A stretch of 43,168 nt of DNA from Deltaproteobacteria bacterium SG8_13 (GCA_001303025.1 LJNK01000023.1:1-43168), one strand, 5' to 3'; counted from the stretch's first letter, positions 1-8,791 are shown. Numbers and translations: made by a program. Notes: a model not told the origin generated them from the sequence alone.

Positions 1-91
1 TTGCGAAATGGGTGGTAACCGTTTCGACCCGACGCGCAATGACGGTTCGGCCATCGCAGATCTTGTTGGGATCGGCGTCAGGCTGGATCAA
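1..91 (-). CDS. possible 5' end of a further acyl-CoA gene (partial)
   Basis: Downstream of the DUF35 gene one minus-strand frame stays open to the window edge and reads like protein, including ICDGRTVIARRVETV. A TTG at 91-89 would be its start and would overlap the DUF35 stop by 14 bases, but no Shine-Dalgarno sequence precedes it. A second open frame has an ATG at 54, also without a clear ribosome site. The DGR-x-ARRV pattern loosely recalls hot-dog acyl-CoA thioesterases, which would suit the locus, but about 30 residues are too few to decide. The frame, the start and the function are all uncertain. Confidence 0.25.
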   Translation of the reverse strand, partial: MIQPDADPNKICDGRTVIARRVETVTTHFA

Positions 92-485
92 AGGCCAGGT
101 ACGTTCGGTGCTCCCCGCGGTGCAGGAATCTGACCTTCAGGGGCATGCCGATCCGGATCTCTTCCGGCTTGCGGGGATCGATCCCTTCGATGCGTGCATC
201 CACCCGTGTGCCTTCTTCCAGTTCGACCACCCCCGAGATGTAAGGATTGTGACGATTGTAGCCCTCGGCAATCATGGCGGGCGGGGCGATGGAAATACAG
301 GTAAAGGCTGCCAGCCGCCCTTTTCCGGAAACCTGCTCCCAGCGCATCTGAGACCCGCGGCAGGCCGTGCAGATCGGCCGCGGCGGAAGATATAGCGTCC
401 TGCATCCGCTGCAGCGTGAGCCCATCAATTTCTCCTCATTTAGGTAGCTTTCAAAAGAAATATCGCTGAAGGGCCGGTCTTGCAT
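78..485 (-). CDS. DUF35 / Zn-ribbon OB-fold acyl-CoA-associated protein
   Basis: A 135-residue protein of the DUF35 family: an N-terminal rubredoxin-like zinc ribbon followed by an OB-fold. The ribbon pairs are CSGC (about residues 24-27) and CTAC (38-41). The OB part begins near GKGRLAAFTCI and carries the usual PYISGVVELEEGTRV segment. Family members partner with SCP2-type thiolases and HMG-CoA synthase-like enzymes, and are thought to shuttle or hold acyl-CoA substrates. The gene starts 4 bases after the thiolase stop, with AGGAG 8 bases before its ATG, so the two are cotranscribed and probably form a complex. The length is normal for the family. Identity is secure; the substrate is unknown. 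Confidence 0.88.
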   Translation of the reverse strand: MQDRPFSDISFESYLNEEKLMGSRCSGCRTLYLPPRPICTACRGSQMRWEQVSGKGRLAAFTCISIAPPAMIAEGYNRHNPYISGVVELEEGTRVDARIEGIDPRKPEEIRIGMPLKVRFLHRGEHRTYLAFDPA

Positions 486-489
486 TGCG

Positions 490-1755
490 CTATCTCCTTT
501 CGAAAATGGTGAACGTGCAGGTCCCGCCGGTTCCGCCGAGGTTGTGCGCTGCGCCGACTCGCAGATCCGCCGCCGGCACCTGCCGTTTGCCGGCTCTTCC
601 CCTTAGCTGGGTCCAGACCTCGTAGAGCTGGGAGACGCCGGTGGCGCCCACCGGATGCCCTTTGCACTTCAGGCCGCCGGACGTGTTAATCGGCTTGGAT
701 CCGTCCAGCCTTGTCATTCCTTCGGCCACCGCTTTGTATCCTTCCCCGGGCTGGAAAAAACCGAGATCCTCAATGTGCAGGATCTCGGCTATGGAGAAGC
801 AGTCGTGAACCTCGGCAAACTGGACATCGTCCGGGCTCAGGCCCGACATACCGTATGCCTCCTGAGCCGCGTAGCGGGTGGCTTCGAAGAAGGTCAGATC
901 TTCACAGGCGTGCAACCCCCGACCGCTGCCCTGCCCGATACCGGCCACCGAGATCGGCGCGTCGGTGAAATTTCTGGCGATCTCTTCGGCCACCAGCAGC
1001 ATGCAGCTGGCGCCGTCGCTGATGGGGCAGCAGTCGTAAAGGTGCATGGGCCACGCCACCACCGGGTTTGCCCGCAGATCGCTTAAGAATTCTTTCTCGT
1101 CCGCCCACCCGGGCACATCCTGTCCCTTTTTGCGGGCGCCCTCGATCTTCTTGTTCATCATGTCGCGAACCGTGAGCGGAAACTGCGCCTTGGGATTCAA
1201 CGGCGCATTGTTGTGGCTCTTGATGGTCACGTTCATCAAGTGCTCCCGATTTGCCCCGTACTTGGCGAAATATGCGGTGGCCACGGCACCGAACACACCC
1301 GGAAAAGTGAAACCCGCCTGCCCTTCATAGGGAACCGTCGCCAGTGCCAGGCCCTCTGCCACTTCCTCAGTGGTGCGCTTGGACATCTCCTCGAGGCCAC
1401 CCACCAGAACGACGTCGTAAAACCCGGAAGCGATGGCAAACACTCCCTCGCGAAATGCCAGCGCGCTGGAGGCACAGGCGCCTTCCGTGCGGGTGGCCGG
1501 CCTGGGAGTCAAGCCGACCAGATCGGAGATGATCGGCCCCCAGTGGGACTGGTGGATAAAAAAATCGTTGGTGAAATTGCCCAGATACAGCGCGTCGATA
1601 TCGTCGGGATCGAAGCCCTTGTCCACCGATGCCGTCATCTCCTGGAAGGCTTCGACAAAAAGATCCTTGGAGTTCTTCTCCTTGTACATGCCGAACCGGG
1701 ACATGCCGGCTCCCACCACCGCAACGCCGCGACCGAGTTTTCTTCTTTTTTTCAT
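490..1755 (-). CDS. SCP2-type thiolase (acetyl-CoA acyltransferase)
   Basis: A 421-residue thiolase of the SCP-x/archaeal type, expected to cleave 3-ketoacyl-CoA with CoA, or to condense acyl-CoAs. The nucleophilic cysteine lies in EGACASSALAF near residue 75. The C-terminal half has AEVHDCFSIAEI, and near the end GGLKCKGHPVGATG with the second catalytic cysteine and the GHP histidine. An upstream ATG at 1800 and another at 1761 are open, but GAGGAG at 1767-1762 sits 6 bases before the ATG at 1755, so I take 1755 (MKKRRKLGRG). The DUF35 partner follows at once. A -24/-12 promoter candidate lies about 70 bases upstream, suggesting its own sigma-54-dependent start. Chain-length preference cannot be read. 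Confidence 0.9.
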   Translation of the reverse strand: MKKRRKLGRGVAVVGAGMSRFGMYKEKNSKDLFVEAFQEMTASVDKGFDPDDIDALYLGNFTNDFFIHQSHWGPIISDLVGLTPRPATRTEGACASSALAFREGVFAIASGFYDVVLVGGLEEMSKRTTEEVAEGLALATVPYEGQAGFTFPGVFGAVATAYFAKYGANREHLMNVTIKSHNNAPLNPKAQFPLTVRDMMNKKIEGARKKGQDVPGWADEKEFLSDLRANPVVAWPMHLYDCCPISDGASCMLLVAEEIARNFTDAPISVAGIGQGSGRGLHACEDLTFFEATRYAAQEAYGMSGLSPDDVQFAEVHDCFSIAEILHIEDLGFFQPGEGYKAVAEGMTRLDGSKPINTSGGLKCKGHPVGATGVSQLYEVWTQLRGRAGKRQVPAADLRVGAAHNLGGTGGTCTFTIFERR

Positions 1756-1825
1756 TCGCATCTCCTCGCGTTCGCCCTCTTGCCGGTCCCAGCCGGACAT
1801 AAGGAGCTCGAACGGTTATGTCACC

Positions 1826-1841
1826 TGCAACGCATATCCCA
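1826..1841 (-). promoter_or_regulatory. sigma-54 promoter candidate for the thiolase-DUF35 pair
   Basis: Read on the minus strand, TTGGGATATGCGTTGCA has GG and GC exactly 10 bases apart and a perfect TTGCA -12 element; the -24 element is TTGG without the following CAC. The predicted start is near 1815, giving a leader of about 60 bases to the ATG at 1755. Confidence 0.5.
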
Positions 1842-1865
1842 ATATAACGCATCCGTTGATATTGG
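1839..1865. repeat. imperfect inverted repeat at the thiolase promoter
   Basis: CCAATAT and ATATTGG are perfect 7-base arms. The inner AAC/GTT also pairs if one base bulges, leaving a loop of about 6 bases. One arm covers the -24 element of the predicted sigma-54 promoter. It could be an operator or the 3' hairpin of the acyl-CoA ligase transcript, but no T-run follows. Confidence 0.4.
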
Positions 1866-1897
1866 AAAGGACCGGAACCACCCTGCGCGCCGAACGT

Positions 1898-3424
1898 TTA
1901 TTTCGCCATGCCGTATTGATCCCGCATCTGCCGCTTGAGCGTCTTTCCCGCCACGTTGCGGGGGAAATCGTCCATAATGACCACGTCGTGCACCCGTTGG
2001 AATTTGGCGCCTACCCGCTGGTTGATCCAGTCTTTGAGTTGCGCCGCATCCACGCTGCCCGGCTGGTGCAAAATGACCGCCGCCAGAGGCGTTTCCCCCC
2101 ACTTTTCGTGAGGCACGCCGAAAACCGCCACTTCCCTCACCGACGGGTGCTGGACGACGATCTCTTCGATATCCCGGGGATAGACGTTCACACCGCCGGA
2201 GATGATCATGTCTTTCTTGCGATCCACCAGGTACAGGAAACCGTCCTCGTCCACATACCCCATGTCACCGGAGTGCAGCCAGCCGTCGCGGATTGCCTCT
2301 GCGGTAAGGTCGGGGCGCTTGTAATATGCAGGGGTCAAAATCGGACCACGGCCGCAGATTTCCCCTACTTCTCCAGCGGGCAGGGTATTGTCGTTTTCGT
2401 CCATAATCCGCATCTCAAAAAACGGCGGCGGCACCCCCACCGAATCGGGTTTGGTTGCATAGTCGTCCCGGTCGAGTACCGTCACGAATCCTTCCGTCAG
2501 CCCGTAAAGTTCGTAGAACCGTCCGGGCAGCGCCTTTGTAAGTGCCTCCTTGTGCTCGCGCAGCAGCGGCGCACCTAAGGAAAGGATCATCTCCAGCGAC
2601 TGGAGTTTTTCAACCGAAAAGTTGGGGGCATTCATTATGGCGATAATCTGGGCCGGCACAAGGATTACATGGGTGACCTTTTCCTTTTCCACCGTATCGA
2701 TGTATTCCACCGGGTCGAAGCGGTCGAGCAGGACGTAGGTGGCACCGACAAACATCGTGGGCATCAGGTCCACGAAGGCGCCGTTAAAGACGATCGCACC
2801 GGCATGCATGGTAACACTTTCCGGGGTCATCCGGTACGAGGAGGCGAATATGGTCGCATAGTTGGCTCGAATGTAATGGGTATGAACGATCCCCTTGGGA
2901 AGGCCGGTCGTTCCGCTGCTGTACATGATGTTGAACGGATCGTCATCGCTGACCGTGATCCCTTCCGGTTCGTTCTCACCGGCAGCGGCTTTCAGGGCGT
3001 GGTAATCCCGGTAGCCCTTCTGGCCGGAAAACTCGGTCAGCAGATACCGGTCCTGCCGGATAGCGCGCAGTTCGCCCTTGATGCGCTCCAACAGTTTTAC
3101 AAAACCGGCATTGGAAATAACCGCCACCGAGTCCGAATCCTGGAGCAGCGAGGCCATCGCCTTTTCCATCAACAGGGTGCTCAGGGGCACCACCACCGCT
3201 CCGATTTTGGCACAGGCCCAGTAGGTCTCCAGCAGTTCCAGACAGTTCGGCAAAATCGTTGCCACCTTCTCGCCCTTGCGGATGCCGATCTCAAGCAGGG
3301 CGTTGGCGGTGCGATTGATGCTTCGGTTGAACTCCAGATGGGTCAGCCGCTGGTCTTTGAACACCACTGCCAGATGGCCGGGTCGATAGGTGGCATGCCG
3401 AGAAAACAGACTTCCGATGTTCAC
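1898..3424 (-). CDS. acyl-CoA ligase (AMP-binding, class I adenylate-forming)
   Basis: A 508-residue cytoplasmic enzyme that activates a carboxylic acid to its acyl-CoA through an acyl-adenylate. Motifs in order: the phosphate loop YSSGTTGLPKG (about residue 175), YELYGLTEG (A5, about 320), GWLHSGDMGYVDEDGF (A7, about 395), DRKKDMIISGGVNVYP (A8), and the catalytic lysine in NVAGKTLKRQ close to the C-terminus. Length and motif spacing are standard. The frame is open upstream, but GGGGG lies about 4 bases before a GTG at 3424 and the product then begins MNIGSLFSRHA, typical of the family, so I use that start. It lies between the stress protein and the thiolase. It probably activates the acid imported by the neighbouring TRAP system; the substrate is not predictable. 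Confidence 0.9.
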   Translation of the reverse strand: MNIGSLFSRHATYRPGHLAVVFKDQRLTHLEFNRSINRTANALLEIGIRKGEKVATILPNCLELLETYWACAKIGAVVVPLSTLLMEKAMASLLQDSDSVAVISNAGFVKLLERIKGELRAIRQDRYLLTEFSGQKGYRDYHALKAAAGENEPEGITVSDDDPFNIMYSSGTTGLPKGIVHTHYIRANYATIFASSYRMTPESVTMHAGAIVFNGAFVDLMPTMFVGATYVLLDRFDPVEYIDTVEKEKVTHVILVPAQIIAIMNAPNFSVEKLQSLEMILSLGAPLLREHKEALTKALPGRFYELYGLTEGFVTVLDRDDYATKPDSVGVPPPFFEMRIMDENDNTLPAGEVGEICGRGPILTPAYYKRPDLTAEAIRDGWLHSGDMGYVDEDGFLYLVDRKKDMIISGGVNVYPRDIEEIVVQHPSVREVAVFGVPHEKWGETPLAAVILHQPGSVDAAQLKDWINQRVGAKFQRVHDVVIMDDFPRNVAGKTLKRQMRDQYGMAK

Positions 3425-3514
3425 AAAACCCCCTTTGGTTTGGATTTTTCCTCGCGAGCCGGCCCGGCGCAAAACGAGGGATTCAAGCGCGCTTTCGGTT
3501 TGAGGCCTGCCTGC

Positions 3515-4036
3515 TTAGGCTTCGGGCAGCCGGACCATCAATACCGGTGCCGCGCAGTGCCGCAGCACCCGCCGACTGGTGCTGCCCAGAAAGGCTTCAC
3601 CGAGTTTTCCCCGCACATGATGCCCCATCACGACCAGATCACAGCTCCGGCTTTCGACCGTCGCCAGAATTTCATCCACGACATTGCCGCCGGCGACCAC
3701 GATTTCATCGGTCGTAAATTCACACCCCGCCAGTTCTGCCGCGGCCGTTTCGCAAAATTCTCCGAGGGCCTCACGAATAACGGACCCTTCGCGCTTCTTG
3801 CCGATCAGGATCTGCTGGGCCTGCGATTCCTGGCTTTCGTTCAGCTGCCGCCACCGCTCCTCACCGAGAAATCCTTGGAGATGCGTTGTGGCGGAAGGAG
3901 ACACCTCTTCCCGAACGTGCAGAATCACCAGGCCGGCATTGTGCCTGGCCGCGATGGCCGCGGCATAGGCAAACGCATGCCGTGAGCCGGGTGAAAGGTC
4001 GGTGGTAAAAAGGATTTTTTTGATTTCCGGTACCAT
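3515..4036 (-). CDS. universal stress protein (UspA family)
   Basis: A single-domain 173-residue Usp. It opens with EIKKILFTTDLSPGSRHAF, the usual first strand and helix, and ends with MGHHVRGKLGEAFLGSTS, which carries the G-x2-G-x9-G-S pattern of ATP-binding Usps, then the terminal strand APVLMVR. A stretch around CEFTTDEIVVAGG is typical of the middle strand. The open frame begins earlier, but GGAGAGGAA directly precedes the ATG at 4036, which gives the canonical N-terminus. Usp genes are often embedded in transporter and catabolic operons of Desulfobacterota; a role here in stress or energy sensing is inferred. Confidence 0.87.
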   Translation of the reverse strand: MVPEIKKILFTTDLSPGSRHAFAYAAAIAARHNAGLVILHVREEVSPSATTHLQGFLGEERWRQLNESQESQAQQILIGKKREGSVIREALGEFCETAAAELAGCEFTTDEIVVAGGNVVDEILATVESRSCDLVVMGHHVRGKLGEAFLGSTSRRVLRHCAAPVLMVRLPEA

Positions 4037-4225
4037 TTCCTCTCCTGCTGAAATCAATGTTACAGGCGCATGGGGATGGATTTTTGTGTGTCTTTGCGTC
4101 AATGACGCCACGGTTTGCGACGGGCATCAGCAGATGCCGCCTTTCGGTCTTTTTCTCCAGCCAAAAACATGAAATTCCCGGCACTACCCGGGGTGATTCG
4201 CAAAGTGCTTTGTCAACCGAGATCC

Positions 4226-5464
4226 CTATCGTCTGGCCGCGTCGATTTCCCCTTCGCTTCGCCAGATGTCCTCTGCCTTGAAGACCTGCAGGTCGTGATA
4301 CACCGGGAACGGGTAGCTGGGATCGTCGGCCACCCGTCCGAAATACGCCGAACAACTCAGCTGGTTGTCGATGCCGCGAAAGGTGAAACGACCGCGGGTG
4401 GTTTCCACCGTCATGGCCTTCAGCGCTTTTCTGACATCTTCGGTATCGATGCCGCCGGCTTTCTCCACCCCCTGGCGCAGGATGTGGACCGCATCGTAGA
4501 GCAGCACGGCCCAATCGCTGGGAAATCGGTCGAATTTAGCCCGGTAATCCGCCACGAACCGGACCATGGCGGGATTGTCCATGTGGGCAAAGAAGGGGGC
4601 CCGGCAGCGTCCGTAAAGGCCCCGGCGGATGCTGCTCGCCTGGGTGATGAGCTCGGTGACGCTGATCAGGCCGCCCGGATTCTCGACGGATTTAAACAAC
4701 CGGTAGTCCCGGGCATCCCTCAGCCAGAAGGCGTTGTCGGCCCCGGCAATGGAGGACAGCACAAAATCGGGCTTCTGGGCCAGGATATCGACGATAAACG
4801 AGTTGAAGCGGGTCTGGCCGAGCCGCGGCCAGTAAGCGGCCAGCAACGTGATATCCGGCGCGGCTTGCCGGAACAGATCGACCTGGATCTCCTGGCTGGA
4901 TCGCCCCCAGGCATAATCGGAGGCGATGGTCACGTATTTCGACCAGCCTTTTTCCCGGGCCAGCCGGGCGGTTCCCATGACCACCGCCTTGGACATCATG
5001 TAGGTGTTGGGCACCACAGAGTAGGTGTATTCGCTGGGATCGATCTTGGTGATCTCTTCGGAGTTGCTGATGGGGGCGATGTGCAGCACCCGGGCGCTTT
5101 GCAGAATCGGCTTGACGGCCAGGGCGCAGGCGCTGGAGTATGTGCCGATCAGGGTATGGATCTTCTCTTTTTCTACCAGGTGGGACACGGCGTTTTTGGC
5201 CGTCTGCGGGTCGGTTTCGGTGTCGCGGATAAACAGCTGGATGTGATGCTTCCCGAGAAACCCTCCCTGGGAGTTGATGTCGTTGATGGCGATCTCGAGC
5301 CCCTCCACGGCTTCCTTGCAGTAGGGAGCCCCGGTGCCCGATAGACCGAGTGCCACCCCCAGGCGAAAGGGCTCGGCCGCTTGCAGGCTTCCGGCTGCGG
5401 CCACCATCGTCACCATAAGCAACAGCGCCAGTGATAAACGCTTTTTAGAACCTCGGAATTTCAT
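4226..5464 (-). CDS. Liv-type ABC substrate-binding protein (orphan)
   Basis: A 412-residue periplasmic binding protein of the branched-chain amino acid (LivK/Peripla_BP_6) class. After an N-terminal signal (MKFRGSKKRLSLALLL... ending SLQAAE) it has RLGVALGLSGTGAPYCKEA, AINDINSQGGFLG and RDTETDPQTAKNAV, all hallmark segments. The ATG at 5464 is preceded by GGAGGG and creates the signal peptide; the open frame upstream of it does not look coding. No LivHMGF permease or ATPase genes are present, so it may serve a distant transporter or act as a sensor. Many LivK-like proteins in aromatic and fatty acid clusters bind carboxylic acids rather than amino acids; that is a family-level possibility only. 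Confidence 0.85.
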   Translation of the reverse strand: MKFRGSKKRLSLALLLMVTMVAAAGSLQAAEPFRLGVALGLSGTGAPYCKEAVEGLEIAINDINSQGGFLGKHHIQLFIRDTETDPQTAKNAVSHLVEKEKIHTLIGTYSSACALAVKPILQSARVLHIAPISNSEEITKIDPSEYTYSVVPNTYMMSKAVVMGTARLAREKGWSKYVTIASDYAWGRSSQEIQVDLFRQAAPDITLLAAYWPRLGQTRFNSFIVDILAQKPDFVLSSIAGADNAFWLRDARDYRLFKSVENPGGLISVTELITQASSIRRGLYGRCRAPFFAHMDNPAMVRFVADYRAKFDRFPSDWAVLLYDAVHILRQGVEKAGGIDTEDVRKALKAMTVETTRGRFTFRGIDNQLSCSAYFGRVADDPSYPFPVYHDLQVFKAEDIWRSEGEIDAARR

Positions 5465-5643
5465 ATTGCCCTCCTTGGCGATTGGATGGCGCAGGCCGGT
5501 GTTTTCAGAGAGGCAGGAGGTTTTACGAATATCCGCATCATCGCAGGCTTCGAGATGTCCGGCTGCCGGAAAAAAGCGCCCGGGAAGAATTCCGCTCAGA
5601 AAGACAGCAATTCCCTGCTCTTGCAGTGCATCGCTGTCCGGCT

Positions 5644-7032
5644 TCAACCGCCGTAGGCCACCGATGGCAGCCAGATGACCAGCTGGGGCCAGATCGCCAC
5701 GATCAGCAGGCCGATGAGCTGCAGGATGATAAACGGCACCACGCCGCGGTAGATGTCCGCCAGCTGTATTTCCGGCGGGCAGATTCCCTTGAGGTAGAAC
5801 AGGGCAAAACCGACCGGTGGCGTCAAAAACGAGGTCTGCAGGCTCACGGCAATCAGCACCACGAACCAGACCAGCTCGGGGTTGTCCACCACCCCGTGTC
5901 CATCGATTTGAAACCCGAGAGAAGAGACCACCGGTGCAATGAGCGGCAGCACGATCAGGGTGATCTCGATCCAGTCGAGAAAAAATCCCATCATAAAGAT
6001 GGCCACCAGGATCACTGCCATGATGCCGTGAGGCCCCAGGGGAATTCCGGTCAGCACCCGCTCGATGAACTCATCGCCTCCGAGGCTTCTCAGCACCAGG
6101 GCAAAGCAGGTGGCCCCCAGGAAAATGGCGAAGATGTAAGCCGTTGTGTTGAAGCAGGCCTTGGTGACCTCGACGATCACCTTCCAGTTCAGCTTTTTGT
6201 TCATGGCCGCCAGCACCGTCGCTCCGAGGGCGCCGACACCGCTGGCCTCGGTGGGGGTGGTAATGCCGGCAAATATCGATCCGAGCACGGCCAGGATCAA
6301 CCCGGCCGCCGGCAGGATGTTTTTGAAGACGTCCCAGAGCATCCGCCACTGCAGCGGTTTGCGCTCCGGGTCCAGTGGCGCGGCTTTCGGCCGTATCAGG
6401 CAGAAGATCAAAATGTAGGCGATGTAGAGAGCTCCAAGGATCACCCCAGGGACCACCGCCCCCATGAACAGGTCGCCCACCGAGAGCCCCAGCTGGTCGG
6501 CCATGATCACCAGCATGATGCTGGGAGGAATCAGGATCCCCAGTGTTCCGGAGCTGGCGATGGTTCCCAGGGCCAGGGTCTTGGCGTAGCCCTGCTTGAG
6601 CATGGCCGGCAGGGAGAGCAGCCCCAGCAGCACCACCGATGCGCCGATGATGCCGGTGGAAGCCGCCAGGATGATGCCGATGGTGGTGACCGTCACCGCC
6701 AGCCCGCCGCGCACCTTGCCGAACAGGCTCTGCATGGAGCGCATCAGGTTTTCCGCAATTCCCGAACGGTCCAGCATCAGCCCCATGAAGATGAACATGG
6801 GCAGTGCCACCAGCACCCAGTTGTCCATGAACTTGTAGATGCGGTTCACCGACATGCCCAGGGTCAGGTAGTCCAGTCCGGTCCAGGTGCCGAAGTAGAG
6901 GTCGGAAAAATAACCGACCGCGGTAAAGATGCAGGCCACGCCGCCGAGGACCCAGGCAATCGGAAACCCGGTAAAGAGGAGGGCGATAAACGTCAGAAAC
7001 ATGCCGATGACGAGATAATCGTTGAATTCCAT
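5644..7032 (-). CDS. dctM: TRAP transporter large permease (DctM)
   Basis: A 462-residue very hydrophobic protein with the DctM pattern: MFLTFIALLFTGFPIAWVLG at the start, then PMFIFMGLMLDRSGIAENL, GIIGASVVLLGLLSLPAML, SGTLGILIPPSIMLVI, and GFFLDWIEITLIVLPLIAP. About 12 transmembrane segments are visible. It is the sodium-coupled transport subunit of a tripartite ATP-independent periplasmic transporter. The start has AGGAGAACC upstream and lies 3 bases after the dctQ stop. Length and sequence are complete. Confidence 0.95.
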   Translation of the reverse strand: MEFNDYLVIGMFLTFIALLFTGFPIAWVLGGVACIFTAVGYFSDLYFGTWTGLDYLTLGMSVNRIYKFMDNWVLVALPMFIFMGLMLDRSGIAENLMRSMQSLFGKVRGGLAVTVTTIGIILAASTGIIGASVVLLGLLSLPAMLKQGYAKTLALGTIASSGTLGILIPPSIMLVIMADQLGLSVGDLFMGAVVPGVILGALYIAYILIFCLIRPKAAPLDPERKPLQWRMLWDVFKNILPAAGLILAVLGSIFAGITTPTEASGVGALGATVLAAMNKKLNWKVIVEVTKACFNTTAYIFAIFLGATCFALVLRSLGGDEFIERVLTGIPLGPHGIMAVILVAIFMMGFFLDWIEITLIVLPLIAPVVSSLGFQIDGHGVVDNPELVWFVVLIAVSLQTSFLTPPVGFALFYLKGICPPEIQLADIYRGVVPFIILQLIGLLIVAIWPQLVIWLPSVAYGG

Positions 7033-7035
7033 CGC

Positions 7036-7566
7036 TCAGGTTCTCCTCAGCTGCGTGATGAGGCGCACTGCCCGGGAGATGGTGGCGACGAACAGCAGCG
7101 CGAAACTGATGGGGATCACCGACTTGATGGCCCAGCGCCAGGGCAGGCCCAGGGGTGCATCGGAGCGTTCGTTCAGTCGCCAGGCCTCGTGGACGAAATC
7201 GAGGCTCTGATGAAAAATGATGATAATAAACGGCAGTAGCAACAGCACGGTGCCGAACAGGTCCCAGCGAATTTTCCATTTGTCCGACAGCCGGGCGTGG
7301 ATGATGTCCACCCGGATGTGCGAGTCGAGTATCTGGGAATAGGCGGCACCGAACATGATCCCCAGGGCATACAGGTGCCATTGCAGCTCTTCGAGCATGA
7401 CCAGTCCGTGGCCGAAGCCATAGCGCAGAACGACCTGAAGGATGATAACGAAAATCAGGACGACATTGGTCCACATCACGAAATGACCGATGCTGCGGAT
7501 AATGGCATCCAGCACATCGCAGAACTTGTTGGGCGCCGGCTTTTGATGGTTTTCCGCGCTCATCAT
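7036..7566 (-). CDS. dctQ: TRAP transporter small permease (DctQ)
   Basis: A 176-residue membrane protein with four predicted helices, among them TNVVLIFVIILQVVLRYGFG, LYALGIMFGAAYSQILDSHI and LLLLPFIIIIFHQSLDFV. HIRVD after the second helix and the following W-x-R arrangement are typical of DctQ. It pairs with DctM in the membrane. Two adjacent ATG codons (7566 and 7563) could start it, with GGGGG just upstream. The gap to dctP is 145 bases and contains a strong hairpin. Confidence 0.92.
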   Translation of the reverse strand: MMSAENHQKPAPNKFCDVLDAIIRSIGHFVMWTNVVLIFVIILQVVLRYGFGHGLVMLEELQWHLYALGIMFGAAYSQILDSHIRVDIIHARLSDKWKIRWDLFGTVLLLLPFIIIIFHQSLDFVHEAWRLNERSDAPLGLPWRWAIKSVIPISFALLFVATISRAVRLITQLRRT

Positions 7567-7643
7567 GGCCCCCGAGTATCGCGTGAGGCTCCTTTCGGAA
7601 TCTCACGCCGACAGGTTGTTTGTTTTCATCCGAAACGTGGTCA

Positions 7644-7679
7644 TCCGGTGCGCAGAGCGAAACGGCTCTGCGCACCGGA
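7644..7679. repeat. perfect 15-bp hairpin between dctP and dctQ
   Basis: Arms 7644-7658 and 7665-7679 are fully complementary (core GTGCGCAGAGC) around a 6-base loop, GAAACG. No T-run follows on either strand, so a simple intrinsic terminator is unlikely. Such hairpins behind binding-protein genes usually protect the upstream message and raise the binding protein above the permeases; that role is inferred. Confidence 0.8.
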
Positions 7680-7711
7680 ATCATGCGTATTAACGAGTCA
7701 CTGCCAATGCA

Positions 7712-8791
7712 TCACTTCGGCGGTTTGGGACGGGGCAGAAACCCGTAGGTCAGCCACAGCTTGTACTGTTCACGGAATGCGGACAGGTCGTCCCAGACCT
7801 TCTTGAAGAAGGCATCCTTGGATGCCTGCTCGGCCGCCACCTCTTCCCAGGCTTTTTTGAAGTGGGCCAGCATGTCATCGGACCAGTACATGTTGGTCAC
7901 GCCGCGCTCATCGACATTGCGCTTCATCACCGGCGGCTGGATGGCCTCGGTCATGGCATAGGCGTCGGCGGTCGCCGCGGTGCACAGCAGTTCCATCACC
8001 AATTGCTGGCGCGGGCTCATGCCGTTCCAGACGTCCTTGTTGATCAGCAGCTCGAACACCGTGGCCTGCTGGTGCCACCCGGGGTAGTAGTTGTACTTGG
8101 AGACCTTGTAGAAGCCGAGCCGCTCGTCGATGGCCGGCATGGAAAACTCGGTGGCGTCGATGGCCTTTTTCTCCAGGGCCGGAAAGATCTCGCCGCCGGG
8201 GATCAGGGACACCGAAGCCCCCAGCTTGGAGAGCGTGTCCCCACCGAATCCGAAAAAGCGGATCCGCAGCCCCTTGTAGTCCTCGATGGATTTCACCGGC
8301 TCCTTGTACCAGCCGGAGGTCTCCGGGGCGATGACGCCCAGCACCAGCACCTTGACGTTGTAGCCGTGGGAGTCGTACATCTCCTGGTACAGCTTCATCC
8401 CGTTGCCGTGCCACAGCCAGGCCATGTACTCACCGGCTTCGGGTCCGAAGGGAACCGCCGTGAAAAACGGGGACGCCGGGATCTTGCCGGCCCAGTAACC
8501 GGCCGTGGAATAACCGGCGTTGGTCTTGCCGGTGGAAACCGCATCCAGGATTTCAAATGGTGCCACCAGCTTGCCCGGCTCGTAGACGGTCATCTTCATC
8601 GTGCCGCCGCTGGCGACCTCTATTCGATCCGCCACCCAGGTGATGGTGGTCCCCAACCCCGGCAGCACCGTCGCAAAGCAGACCGGCACCTTGAACAGAA
8701 TTCGCTTCTCCTTGTCAGCGGCAAAAGACGGTCCGGCCAACAGGACTGCCGCCAGAAACACAATAGTGGTAATCGTAGCGATTCGCTTCAT
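7712..8791 (-). CDS. dctP: TRAP transporter solute-binding protein (DctP)
   Basis: A 359-residue periplasmic protein with a clear signal peptide (MKRIATITTIVFLAAVLLAG, cleavage after FAA). Family segments include VYEPGKLVAPFEILDAVSTG, AGYSTAGYWAGKIPASPFF, GLRIRFFGFGGDTLSKLGAS and KAIDATEFSMPAID, which fit the mannitol/chloroaromatic-type DctP subgroup. The arginine of LRIRFFG is the expected carboxylate-binding residue. An AGGAGGGAG ribosome site precedes the ATG. It should deliver an organic acid to DctQM; the ligand cannot be named. Confidence 0.93.
   Translation of the reverse strand: MKRIATITTIVFLAAVLLAGPSFAADKEKRILFKVPVCFATVLPGLGTTITWVADRIEVASGGTMKMTVYEPGKLVAPFEILDAVSTGKTNAGYSTAGYWAGKIPASPFFTAVPFGPEAGEYMAWLWHGNGMKLYQEMYDSHGYNVKVLVLGVIAPETSGWYKEPVKSIEDYKGLRIRFFGFGGDTLSKLGASVSLIPGGEIFPALEKKAIDATEFSMPAIDERLGFYKVSKYNYYPGWHQQATVFELLINKDVWNGMSPRQQLVMELLCTAATADAYAMTEAIQPPVMKRNVDERGVTNMYWSDDMLAHFKKAWEEVAAEQASKDAFFKKVWDDLSAFREQYKLWLTYGFLPRPKPPK

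Noticed and set aside
5482-7239. 585-residue plus-strand open frame opposite the TRAP genes
   Set aside because: It is rich in His, Gln, Asp and Gly with no domain pattern, and lies antisense to dctM and dctQ, whose membrane motifs are unmistakable. It is a G+C-rich codon shadow.
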